From positions 1 to 37,658 of the forward strand of contig JACMQM010000348.1 in the NCBI GenBank assembly GCA_014376985.1: a DNA stretch of 37,658 nucleotides, read 5' to 3'. Below the pieces are notes generated by a model. The model was not told the origin of the DNA. It searched no databases and saw nothing but the letters and a program-made list of their open reading frames with translations. Shown in pieces: positions 16,963 to 23,894 of the stretch; positions within the stretch are counted from its first letter, which is position 1; every line of letters starts with the position of its first letter. This DNA is from Cytophagaceae bacterium (GTDB lineage Bacteria > Bacteroidota > Bacteroidia > Cytophagales > Cytophagaceae). Both the position numbers and the translations under genes were made by a program.

Positions 16963-17838
16963 ATGGATCGTAAAGATTTTATAAAGACATTAGCATTAAT
17001 ACCTATAGGAGGGCTCGCTATGCAACTGAACTCGTTAAAAAGTATTACCGATACATTTGAAAGAACATCCAGAATGCCAGTGCTTTTTCTAGGGCATGGC
17101 AGTCCGATGAATGCGATTGAACAAAATGAATATACTCGAAAATTTAATGAGATAGGAAAGTCATTACCAAAACCTAAAGCCGTATTGATGGTATCCGCTC
17201 ATTGGGAAACGAACGGAACATTTGTGACAGCAATGCAAAAGCCACAAACGATACATGATTTCGGAGGTTTTCCAAAAGCGTTAAATGAATTTCAATACCC
17301 TGCACCAGGAAGTCCAGAACTGGCGATTCAAACCAAAGAATTAATTCATAGCACGGAAGTTGGCCTGGATCACGGATGGGGATTGGATCACGGAGCATGG
17401 AGCGTATTATGTCACTTGTTTCCGAATGCAGATGTTCCTGTATTTCAATTGAGTCTAAATTATAAAAAAGATACGCAGTGGCATTACGAATTAGCCAAAG
17501 AATTATCAACCTTGAGAGACAAGGGCGTATTGATTATAGGAAGTGGTAACATGGTGCATAATTTAAGATTGATCAATTGGCAAAATCCCACGCAAGGTCA
17601 TGATTGGGCAATCGAAGCAAACGAGACCTTTAAAAACTTGATTGCGGCGAATGATCATCAGCGTTTGGTTAATTATCAATCGTTAGGTAAGGCAGTACAA
17701 CTGGCAGTGCCTTCTCCAGATCATTACCTGCCGTTGATTTATACGATGTCGCTCAAAGGAGAAAAAGAATCGGTTGAATTCTTTAACGACAAAACAGATA
17801 TGGGATCTATTGCGATGACCTCTGTTTTGATTCATTAA
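16963..17838 (+). CDS. LigB/YgiD-type extradiol dioxygenase (4,5-DOPA dioxygenase family)
   Basis: Starting at ATG 16963 gives 291 residues. The family uses a single Fe2+ or Zn2+ and cleaves catechol rings; E. coli YgiD acts on DOPA in vitro. Metal-binding candidates are H45 (FLGHGSPMN), H80 (SAHWET) and H199 (GSGNMVHNLR), with H98 in the family motif IHDFGGFP. The N-terminus (RKDFIKTLALIPIGG) resembles a Tat-type leader with Arg-Lys rather than Arg-Arg, which suggests export as a folded metalloprotein, though this is uncertain. An earlier ATG at 16951 would add four residues. The YceI gene follows 53 bases downstream. Natural substrate unknown. Confidence 0.88.
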   Translation: MDRKDFIKTLALIPIGGLAMQLNSLKSITDTFERTSRMPVLFLGHGSPMNAIEQNEYTRKFNEIGKSLPKPKAVLMVSAHWETNGTFVTAMQKPQTIHDFGGFPKALNEFQYPAPGSPELAIQTKELIHSTEVGLDHGWGLDHGAWSVLCHLFPNADVPVFQLSLNYKKDTQWHYELAKELSTLRDKGVLIIGSGNMVHNLRLINWQNPTQGHDWAIEANETFKNLIAANDHQRLVNYQSLGKAVQLAVPSPDHYLPLIYTMSLKGEKESVEFFNDKTDMGSIAMTSVLIH

Positions 17839-17891
17839 ATGTATTATTTTAATAACTTTATATAATTTTAACAACTTAAATTTTAACCACT

Positions 17892-18482
17892 ATGAAAATT
17901 TCTCATGTAGCATTAACAGCAGCTATAGCTTTTTCAGCTTTGGCTTTCACAGCAGCATCTATTACCTTTAAAGTAGACAAAACAAAAAGTAAAGTAACCT
18001 GGATCGCTAGAAAAGTAACAGGTGAGCACACGGGTACTGTAAACATCGCGGATGGTAAATTGACTTCTGATGGAAAAAACATCCTAGGTGGTTCTTTCGA
18101 CATAGATATGAATACCATCACTTGTGCGGACCTTACAGATGCTGATTATAATGGTAAATTGATCGGTCACTTGAAATCTGATGATTTCTTCTCTGTAGCT
18201 AAATTTCCTAAATCTACTTTAGCCATTACTAAAGCAACTTCTACAGGAAACGGTACTTACAAAATCAACGGTAACTTAACTATCAAAGGTATCACACAGC
18301 CGATTGAATTCCCTGCTACAGTTACAATTTCAGCTACTCAAGTAACAGCTAAAGCGAAAATCTTGGTAGACAGAACTAAATACGACATCAAATATGGTTC
18401 TGCTAGCTTCTTCGATTCATTGGGAGACAAAGCGATCAATAACGAATTCGAATTGAATGTAGACTTAGTAGCTAAAAAATAA
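17892..18482 (+). CDS. YceI-like lipocalin-fold periplasmic protein
   Basis: The 196-residue protein has a signal peptide (about 1-22) and one complete YceI domain. Family features are FKVDKTKSKVTWIARKVTG, the FDIDMNTI segment, LKSDDFFSVAKFPKST and NGNLTIKGITQPIEFPATV. YceI proteins form an extended lipocalin-like barrel that binds polyisoprenoids or other amphiphiles. The precise ligand here is unknown. A strong terminator follows 25 bases after the stop. Confidence 0.92.
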   Translation: MKISHVALTAAIAFSALAFTAASITFKVDKTKSKVTWIARKVTGEHTGTVNIADGKLTSDGKNILGGSFDIDMNTITCADLTDADYNGKLIGHLKSDDFFSVAKFPKSTLAITKATSTGNGTYKINGNLTIKGITQPIEFPATVTISATQVTAKAKILVDRTKYDIKYGSASFFDSLGDKAINNEFELNVDLVAKK

Positions 18483-18507
18483 GTTATTAAATACGTATTA
18501 AAATACG

Positions 18508-18549
18508 ATAAAAGTCTCTCACCTCAGCCGTGAGAGACTTTTATTTTTT
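18508..18549 (+). terminator. Intrinsic terminator after the YceI gene
   Basis: A perfect 15-bp stem (18508-18522 with 18530-18544, core AGTCTCTCAC/GTGAGAGACT) closes a 7-base loop and runs into six T residues (18544-18549). Confidence 0.9.
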
Positions 18550-18607
18550 ACTGCTTTTTTTATATATTATAAGTCAACATATGCATTCTATGGAATGCAT
18601 CACTATT

Positions 18608-20073
18608 ATGTTTGAATTAGAGACTTTATTTTTAACGCTTTCCACACTGATTATAATCAGTATCCTCATCTCCCGATTAAGCAATAACATAGGTGATGCT
18701 GTTTTGTTGCTCTTTTGGCCATTGGTATGCTGGTAGGTTCAGAAGGCCCCGGAGGCATTTACTTTAATGATCCACAACTTGCTCAAAATATCGGCATCAC
18801 ATCATTGATACTCATTCTCTTTTCTGCTGGCTTCGGTTCAGAATGGAAACATGTAAAACCGGTGCTATGGTCTGCCGTAAGTTTATCGACTGTAGGAGTT
18901 GTAATTACTACAGCAGCAGTAGGAGCTATCACAACGTGGTTATTCCATTTACCTTGGCACATCAGTCTTTTATTGGGAGCCATTATAGCCTCTAGAGATG
19001 CGGCAGCTGTGTTTTAAATTATTAGCGCACTTAATATTAAGATCAAAGGTAATATCACTCCTTAACTCGAACTGGAATCTGGGAGCAATGATCCTATGGC
19101 AGTGTTTCTTACCATCACTCTTATACAAATTGCCACATCCAAAGAAAGTTCTTCCGTCGCCATGGCACGAGAATTCTTTCTGGAAGTGGGTATTGAAATG
19201 GTATTGGGATTACTGCTTGGCAAAGCTGTTATCTTCCTGATTAATCGTTTGAAATTCCCCATTGAAGGATTGTATCTCGTATTTGTTTTCGCTTCTGCGT
19301 TCTTTGTGTATGCCTTCACTGCAATGGTTCATGGAAGTGGATTTCTGGCTGTATACATCGCCGGTATGGTAGTAGGTAGCGCAAACATTGTACACAAGAA
19401 AAACATCTTTCGCTTTTTGATGGTACCGCCTAGGTTTCTCAAATTTTGATGTTTATTACCTTGGGATTATTGGTTTTCCCAAGTCACATTTTACTAGCCA
19501 CTAAAACAAAGTTTCTTATTTCTTTATTTTTGATTTTCATAGCAAGACCATTAAGTGTTTTCATTTCATTGATTCCTTTTAAATGTTCCGTCAAAGAGAA
19601 AGCATTTATTTCATGGGTAGGATTGAGAGGAGCGTTCCGATCATCCTCGCTACATTCCCCCTTATTGCTGGTATTCCAGAAGCACAATGGATCTTTACTG
19701 TCGTATTCTTTATTGTTATTACCTCCGTTCTTTTTCAGGGTTGGTCTATTCCTTGGATCGCAAACTTATCAAAACTTAATGCCCCTCAGAATAAGCTAAT
19801 CGCTATGCCTTCTGAATTTAACAACCTATATCAAACCAATCGTACACTTATAAAATTGACGGTGCCTGATTCTGAGTTATTCTGTAATAAGCCTTTGGTA
19901 GAAATTAAAGTATTGAAAGGAAGTTTGATCATCTCTGTAAAAAGAGAATCAAATTATTTTGTTCCGAGTGGTGGTTCTACCTTAGAACCGGTGATGAAAT
20001 TCAAGCGTTAGTCGACGACGAAAAAATCAATGAATTGGTTGGAATAGTCAATCAAGAACTGACAACCATCTAG
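18608..20073 (+). pseudogene. nhaP2: NhaP2/CvrA-type K+/H+ antiporter pseudogene
   Basis: Pieces of one antiporter appear in order across three frames: GDAVLLLF, then [61 protein letters not shown] and [14 protein letters not shown] TrkA-C-like cytoplasmic tail (VPDSELFCNKPLVEIKVLKG) follows, ending at TAG 20071-20073. Lesions that can be read are a lost T in the run at 18713-18716, an extra T before 19017, and a lost A about 20 bases later. Then come TTA to TAA (the TAA in CCTTAACTC near 19062), a lost T at 19414-19418, TGG to TAG at 19431-19433, a lost G near 19636, and a lost G near 19995. The family exports K+ or Na+ in exchange for protons. Neighbouring genes are intact, so sequencing error alone is unlikely. 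Confidence 0.88.
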
Positions 20074-20342
20074 GTAATAAGTTGATCTTAAAACCTGCTT
20101 TTTTACATCTTTGTGAGCAGGCTTTTACGGAGATTTTTAGTCTATTCCGAAATTAGGCCTATTTTTAAAACACTATTTTTAAGCATTAAACCCTAAATAA
20201 TGTAATATTTTTAATAATAAATTAGAAATATGGAATCATTTTACCTTCAAAAACGTTTTATAAAGACGCTTGAAAATACGGTTTGTAAAAACTAAATGTT
20301 TTTTTCAAGTGTTCAAACATATCACCGATTAATCTTTAGGCT
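20074..20342. other. AT-rich intergenic stretch after the antiporter pseudogene
   Basis: No gene is seen. A weak hairpin (CCTGC near 20094-20098 with GCAGG at 20117-20121) between A- and T-rich stretches might be the old terminator of the antiporter gene. The rest is featureless and presumably contains the promoter of the next gene. Confidence 0.4.
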
Positions 20343-20840
20343 ATGGAATACACTAAGATATATCGAGACTTACAACCCGTTCTTAAAAAGAAATTAAGAA
20401 GAATAAAATTATTGTGTATGATATGGGGCATGCTCGGAATGTTGTTGTTTTTTTTCGGCGGATGGTTTTTTGCCATTGTTCCTTTTGTAATATTTATCTC
20501 TGATTTTGTTTTCAAAAATAACATCAATCACAAGGGGCTAACTCTTGTTCGAGGACGTGTATTAAACAAAGTCAACCAATCTTCTGCTCATTCTTCCCAT
20601 CACACAGATGATCATGCATATGTAGGGAAATATTGTTTCGAACTGGATATCTATGAAGCCAATTTCCTTTCGTGTATAGGCAAAGTGAAAACGAATACCA
20701 TTTTAAAGGGCTTGAAGATGATTAAGGTAGGAGAGAACTTGTTCGAAAGTTTTGAGCGCGACACAGAGGTTACATTAGTTGTCTTGTCAAATAAAAAATG
20801 TGTGGCTTATGTCTTAAACGGCGAAGTAATGGTGGCTTAA
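20343..20840 (+). CDS. Small membrane protein of unknown function
   Basis: The 165-residue protein has a basic N-terminus (LKKKLRRIK). A hydrophobic hairpin, probably two spans, lies at about 23-57 (MLLFFFGGWFFAIVPFVIFI). A soluble beta-rich domain of about 105 residues follows, with a His-rich stretch (HSSHHTDDHAYVGKY near 80-94) that could bind metal. The rest resembles a single globular domain ending LSNKKCVAYVLNGEV. I do not recognise the family. A hairpin that could terminate both this gene and the convergent redoxin gene lies 17 bases after the stop. Confidence 0.7.
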   Translation: MEYTKIYRDLQPVLKKKLRRIKLLCMIWGMLGMLLFFFGGWFFAIVPFVIFISDFVFKNNINHKGLTLVRGRVLNKVNQSSAHSSHHTDDHAYVGKYCFELDIYEANFLSCIGKVKTNTILKGLKMIKVGENLFESFERDTEVTLVVLSNKKCVAYVLNGEVMVA

Positions 20841-20856
20841 TGATTTACAGGAAGAA

Positions 20857-20892
20857 CAAAGAGCGAACCGTATTCTTTGCATTCACTCTTTG
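20857..20892. terminator. Possible bidirectional terminator between convergent genes
   Basis: An 11-base inverted repeat (20857-20867 with 20882-20892) pairs at 10 of 11 positions around a 14-base loop, in the 72 bases between two convergent genes. Flanking T-runs are short. Confidence 0.4.
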
Positions 20893-20912
20893 CATCTATA
20901 CTGTAAACAAAA

Positions 20913-21521
20913 CTATTCTTTCCATTTGATTCCGCATCCAATGGCTTTCGTTTCTTTAATGCTAATATCTTTACCTGCTTCCAAAGCAGCAATGGCATCA
21001 ACTACATAAAATTCCGTAGCGGCTTTAGCATCCTGATAATTGTTATCAATCGCTCCGATGTATTTGATTACGTTTTTCACACCTTCTTTTTGAATCAGGT
21101 AAACATGTGGAGTTTTAGTGGCACCAAATAACTGAGCGACAGATTGACTCTCGTCATGTAAATAGACAAAAGGAAACTTCTTCTCTTTGGCTCTCTTCTT
21201 CATGTTTTCAAAACTGTCATCCGGATACTTTACAGCATCGTTAGGATTAATTGCTATGACAGGATAGATCTTGCCATATTTGTTTTGCAAATCAATGATT
21301 CTGTCTTCATAGGCCTTTGCATACGGACAATGGTTGCATGTAAAAACAATGATATAACCTTTTGCTTCTTTATAGTCAGATAAACTCACCAATTTATCAT
21401 CGATGTTCTTCAATTTGAAATCGGTAATGGTATCACCTACTTTGTACGCGGAAGAAAGTACTACAGCAGACACCACTAAAAATGTCAAAGATAAAAGTGC
21501 GATCGTTTTTTTCATAATCAT
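20913..21521 (-). CDS. Exported thioredoxin-fold (AhpC/TSA-like) protein with CxxC motif
   Basis: The 202-residue protein has a signal peptide (about 1-25, MIMKKTIALLSLTFLVVSAVVLSSA) and a peroxiredoxin/TlpA-like thioredoxin fold. The redox motif is FTCNHCPYAK with C62 and C65. A FVYLHDESQSVAQLFGATKTPHVYLI segment carries the cis-proline (TPH), typical of this redoxin group. It would act as a periplasmic thiol-disulfide reductase, or reduce a peroxide-type substrate. ATG 21515 is an equally good start. It lies 5 bases after a second redoxin gene on the same strand, so the two are an operon. Confidence 0.85.
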   Translation of the reverse strand: MIMKKTIALLSLTFLVVSAVVLSSAYKVGDTITDFKLKNIDDKLVSLSDYKEAKGYIIVFTCNHCPYAKAYEDRIIDLQNKYGKIYPVIAINPNDAVKYPDDSFENMKKRAKEKKFPFVYLHDESQSVAQLFGATKTPHVYLIQKEGVKNVIKYIGAIDNNYQDAKAATEFYVVDAIAALEAGKDISIKETKAIGCGIKWKE

Positions 21522-21526
21522 AGCAT

Positions 21527-22000
21527 TTAAGGTTTTAAAGAATGAATAAGTTCCTCTAATTGTTGCTTCGTAAATTGTCTCTCGTAAAACGTTTTACTGG
21601 TATTGTTTTTTGAAATAATCAGTGTTGCCGGTATCGATCCAGACCAGGTTGTGTCCACAAGATTGATCCATTTGTTAAAGTCTACTTCGTCAAGTAACAC
21701 TGCTTTCGCAGTGACATTATTTTTCTTAAGGCTGGCTTTTACTTTATCCTTCATAGAAGCCTGATCCAAACTCACCAATAGAACCTCTATATTTTTATCT
21801 TTATATTCCTCATGAATTTGTTCAAAATAAGGTAACTCATCCATACAAGGCTTACACCAGGTTGCCCAAAAGTTGATGACCTTAATTTTGTCTTCCTTCT
21901 TATCCATATACTCCTCTAATGCCGCCCATTTGATGACCTCGACGTCTCCCTGGAAAAATATCAACCCCATCAATAATGCCCAGCAGATAAAGATCTTCAT
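21527..22000 (-). CDS. TlpA/ResA-like thiol-disulfide oxidoreductase
   Basis: The 157-residue protein has a short hydrophobic leader (1-17) and a TlpA-type thioredoxin domain. The active site is FWATWCKPC (C49 and C52), the cis-proline is in SIPATLII, and DELPYFEQIHEEYKD follows the active site as usual in ResA-type proteins. These proteins reduce disulfides in the periplasm, for example in cytochrome c maturation. The redoxin gene lies 5 bases downstream, so this is the first gene of a two-gene unit. Confidence 0.88.
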   Translation of the reverse strand: MKIFICWALLMGLIFFQGDVEVIKWAALEEYMDKKEDKIKVINFWATWCKPCMDELPYFEQIHEEYKDKNIEVLLVSLDQASMKDKVKASLKKNNVTAKAVLLDEVDFNKWINLVDTTWSGSIPATLIISKNNTSKTFYERQFTKQQLEELIHSLKP

Positions 22001-22139
22001 TGTATCTCGTTTTATAAGGAAGAAAAATTTCGCTGAAAATTAAATCAAATGCAATCGATGTGGGGAAAGATATTCCACAATACCACTAGATGGATAGTTG
22101 ATTTCACTTATTAATGTCTAGTCATATAACTATAAAACA

Positions 22140-22211
22140 CTAGCAACCTGAATGTTCAATGATAAAAAGTACTGCTGATAAAAACAGTAAACTAATAAAT
22201 ATTTTTTTCAT
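22140..22211 (-). CDS. Possible 23-residue membrane or lipoprotein-like peptide
   Basis: ATG at 22211 opens a short frame beginning MKKIFISLLFLSAVLFI and ending HSGC. It looks like a signal peptide that stops directly after a lipobox-like cysteine. A perfect -7 element on the minus strand (22240-22247, TATTTTTG) lies 28 bases upstream, and AGAAGGA lies between them. It is on the same strand as the redoxin genes, 139 bases before the first one. It may be a real mini-lipoprotein, a remnant of a longer one, or chance. Confidence 0.3.
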   Translation of the reverse strand: MKKIFISLLFLSAVLFIIEHSGC

Positions 22212-22239
22212 AATAAGTAATTCTAAATCCTTCTGTCAA

Positions 22240-22247
22240 CAAAAATA
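22240..22247 (-). promoter_or_regulatory. -7 promoter element upstream of the small peptide and redoxins
   Basis: Read on the minus strand, the octamer is TATTTTTG, a perfect TAnnTTTG match, followed 28 bases later by the ATG of the short frame. No -33 TTTG is seen at 19 bases. Confidence 0.35.
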
Positions 22248-22435
22248 AGGCTGCCATATTAAGAATTTATTACTTGATGTTTATTGAAATGTAAAGTCTT
22301 AAATAGACATTTTGGGGAATAAGTTGGACAATATGGAAATACTGTTCTCGTAGCTCTACGACTGAAGCTAAATAGAGCTGAATAAACGATTTTGGCATTA
22401 TTTTTTGATTATATAATAAAATAAACATCGTTTTT

Positions 22436-23212
22436 ATGAGAGCACTTTGGACAGGAGCTATAGGATTCGGATTAGTTAATATTCCGATTAAGATATACAG
22501 TGCTACTCAAGACAGTGGCTTGGATCTGGACATGCTGGATAAAAAAGACCATGCTCATATTCATTTTAAACGTGTAAATGAACATACCGGAAAGGAAGTA
22601 GCCTGGGAGAATATTATCAAAGGCTATGATCTCGATGGTAAGATGGTTGTATTAGACGATAAAGATTTTAAAAGAGCAAGCGCTGAAAAAAGCGACTTGA
22701 TAGAAATCCAATCTTTTATTAAGGAAGAAGAAATTGATAGCATGTATTATGAAACGCCTTACTACATAGAACCGCAAAAGGCAGGGCACAAAGCTTATGC
22801 TTTACTGAGAGCGGCATTGGAAAAATCTAAAATGGTAGGGCTGTGTTCTTTTGTATTAAGAACAAAAGAGAACCTGGCTATACTCAAGGCTTCTGACGGA
22901 GCTATTATTTTGAACAAGATCAGATTCAAGGAAGAGATCAGAGATTTATCTGAATTGAAACTGCCAGCTAAAAGTGAAGTAAAACCTACCGAACTTAAAA
23001 TGGCCATGGCTTTAATCAGTCAATTGCAAACTAAGTTTGACATTGACAAATATAAAGATCAATACACTTCATCTTTGATGAAAGTAATCAAGGCGAAGGC
23101 GAAAGGTCAGAAGATGGTAGAACCGAAATTAAAAGTAACTAGAAATGCCAAGAAAGATCTGATGGATCAGTTAAGAGAAAGTTTAACTCCTACTAAATTA
23201 AAACGAGCCTGA
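22436..23212 (+). CDS. ku: Ku DNA-end-binding protein of bacterial NHEJ
   Basis: Bacterial Ku is a homodimeric ring that loads on double-strand break ends and recruits LigD. The 258-residue protein has the family start RALWTGAIGFGLVNIPIKIYSA. The central core includes YYETPYYIEPQKAGHKAYALLRAAL, and the helical end is followed by a Lys-rich tail (RNAKKDLMDQLRESL). Length is normal for a core Ku with a short C-terminal extension. The stop TGA overlaps the ATG of the LigD phosphoesterase gene by one base (TGATG), so translation is coupled. This is the first gene of a four-frame unit running to 26708. Confidence 0.97.
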   Translation: MRALWTGAIGFGLVNIPIKIYSATQDSGLDLDMLDKKDHAHIHFKRVNEHTGKEVAWENIIKGYDLDGKMVVLDDKDFKRASAEKSDLIEIQSFIKEEEIDSMYYETPYYIEPQKAGHKAYALLRAALEKSKMVGLCSFVLRTKENLAILKASDGAIILNKIRFKEEIRDLSELKLPAKSEVKPTELKMAMALISQLQTKFDIDKYKDQYTSSLMKVIKAKAKGQKMVEPKLKVTRNAKKDLMDQLRESLTPTKLKRA

Positions 23213-23808
23213 TGAGTATAGTTCAATACATAAAAAAACGAAACTTTAACGATACGCCAGAGCCTTCGGAACGTAGTTCAAAAGCAGTGGCTAAAAAAGT
23301 ATTGACTTTTGTGATACAGCGTCATCAGGCTTCCCATTTGCATTATGATTTCAGATTGGAGATGGAAGGTGTATTGAAAAGTTGGGCAGTTCCCAAGGGG
23401 CCTTCTTTGAATCCAAATGACAAGCGCCTGGCTATGATGGTTGAAGACCATCCGTATGACTATGGAAGTTTTGAAGGCGAAATTCCAAAAGGGAATTATG
23501 GTGCAGGTGTAGTAGAAATTTGGGATAAGGGCACTTATGAGCATATCAGCATCAAAGATCCGGTAGAAGGTAATAAACAATTATTGAAAGATCTTAAAAG
23601 TGGATCTGTTAAAATTGTAATGAAAGGTAAAAAGTTAAAGGGAGAGTTTGCCTTAGTTAAAATGAAAGGTGACAAACCTTCCAATTCTTGGTTATTGATC
23701 AAACATAATGATCAATACGCCACACAAGATACTTACAACAGCGAAGATCATACACCTGCCAATTCACCAGTGACAAAAGCCAACGCATCAAAAAAAAAAG
23801 TCCAATAA
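23212..23808 (+). CDS. ligD: LigD 3'-phosphoesterase (PE) domain, frame ends after an A10 tract
   Basis: This 198-residue frame encodes the LigD PE domain, which trims 3'-phosphates and ribonucleotides at break ends. All residues known from the Pseudomonas enzyme are present, each exactly four positions lower: H38, H44, D46 and R48 (RHQASHLHYDFRLE) and H80 (VEDHPYD). After the domain comes a hydrophilic linker. At 23790-23799 an A10 run is followed, in this frame, by GTC CAA TAA. In the -1 frame the sequence stays open without a stop into the ligase domain (SPITTPEKPKRNLQ). So this is the first part of a PE-LIG-POL LigD, either split naturally or joined by slippage. The start overlaps the Ku stop. 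Confidence 0.92.
   Translation: MSIVQYIKKRNFNDTPEPSERSSKAVAKKVLTFVIQRHQASHLHYDFRLEMEGVLKSWAVPKGPSLNPNDKRLAMMVEDHPYDYGSFEGEIPKGNYGAGVVEIWDKGTYEHISIKDPVEGNKQLLKDLKSGSVKIVMKGKKLKGEFALVKMKGDKPSNSWLLIKHNDQYATQDTYNSEDHTPANSPVTKANASKKKVQ
23790..23799 (+). other. A10 homopolymer at the LigD frame break (candidate slippage site)
   Basis: Ten A residues followed by G include an A AAA AAG heptamer, the best-known -1 ribosomal slip sequence. Slipping back one base, or adding one A during transcription, moves reading from the PE frame into the ligase frame, which is open from here to 25784. A frame-0 stop (TAA 23806-23808) follows two codons later. I see no clear stimulatory hairpin directly downstream. 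Confidence 0.6.
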
Positions 23809-23894
23809 CGACTCCTGAAAAACCTAAGCGAAACCTTCAGTCTATTCTGTCTGAATTAGGTGCAGAAAAAAAATATACTGAATTTATACATCCC

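Larger units (their letters stand above)
22012..22435. other. Intergenic region between the redoxin pair and the NHEJ operon
   Basis: The two units diverge here. A possible 23-residue peptide gene lies on the minus strand at 22140-22211. A short dyad (AGCTCTA at 22352-22358 with TAGAGCT at 22373-22379) sits before Ku and could be a regulator site, but the evidence is slight. The rest is AT-rich, with no other readable gene. Confidence 0.4.

Noticed and set aside
18715-19799. Several small membrane-protein genes in a row
   Set aside because: The pieces align in order to one antiporter, so they are fragments of a single broken gene.
20090-20127. Terminator of the antiporter pseudogene
   Set aside because: The pairing is only five bases with a large loop, too weak to list separately.
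22352-22379. Seven-base dyad before the Ku gene as operator or terminator
   Set aside because: The stem is short, the loop is 14 bases and there is no T-run; I only mention it in the intergenic entry.
23278-23580. Antisense frame of 100 residues over the LigD PE domain
   Set aside because: It is a shadow of a well-conserved enzyme domain and resembles no protein family.
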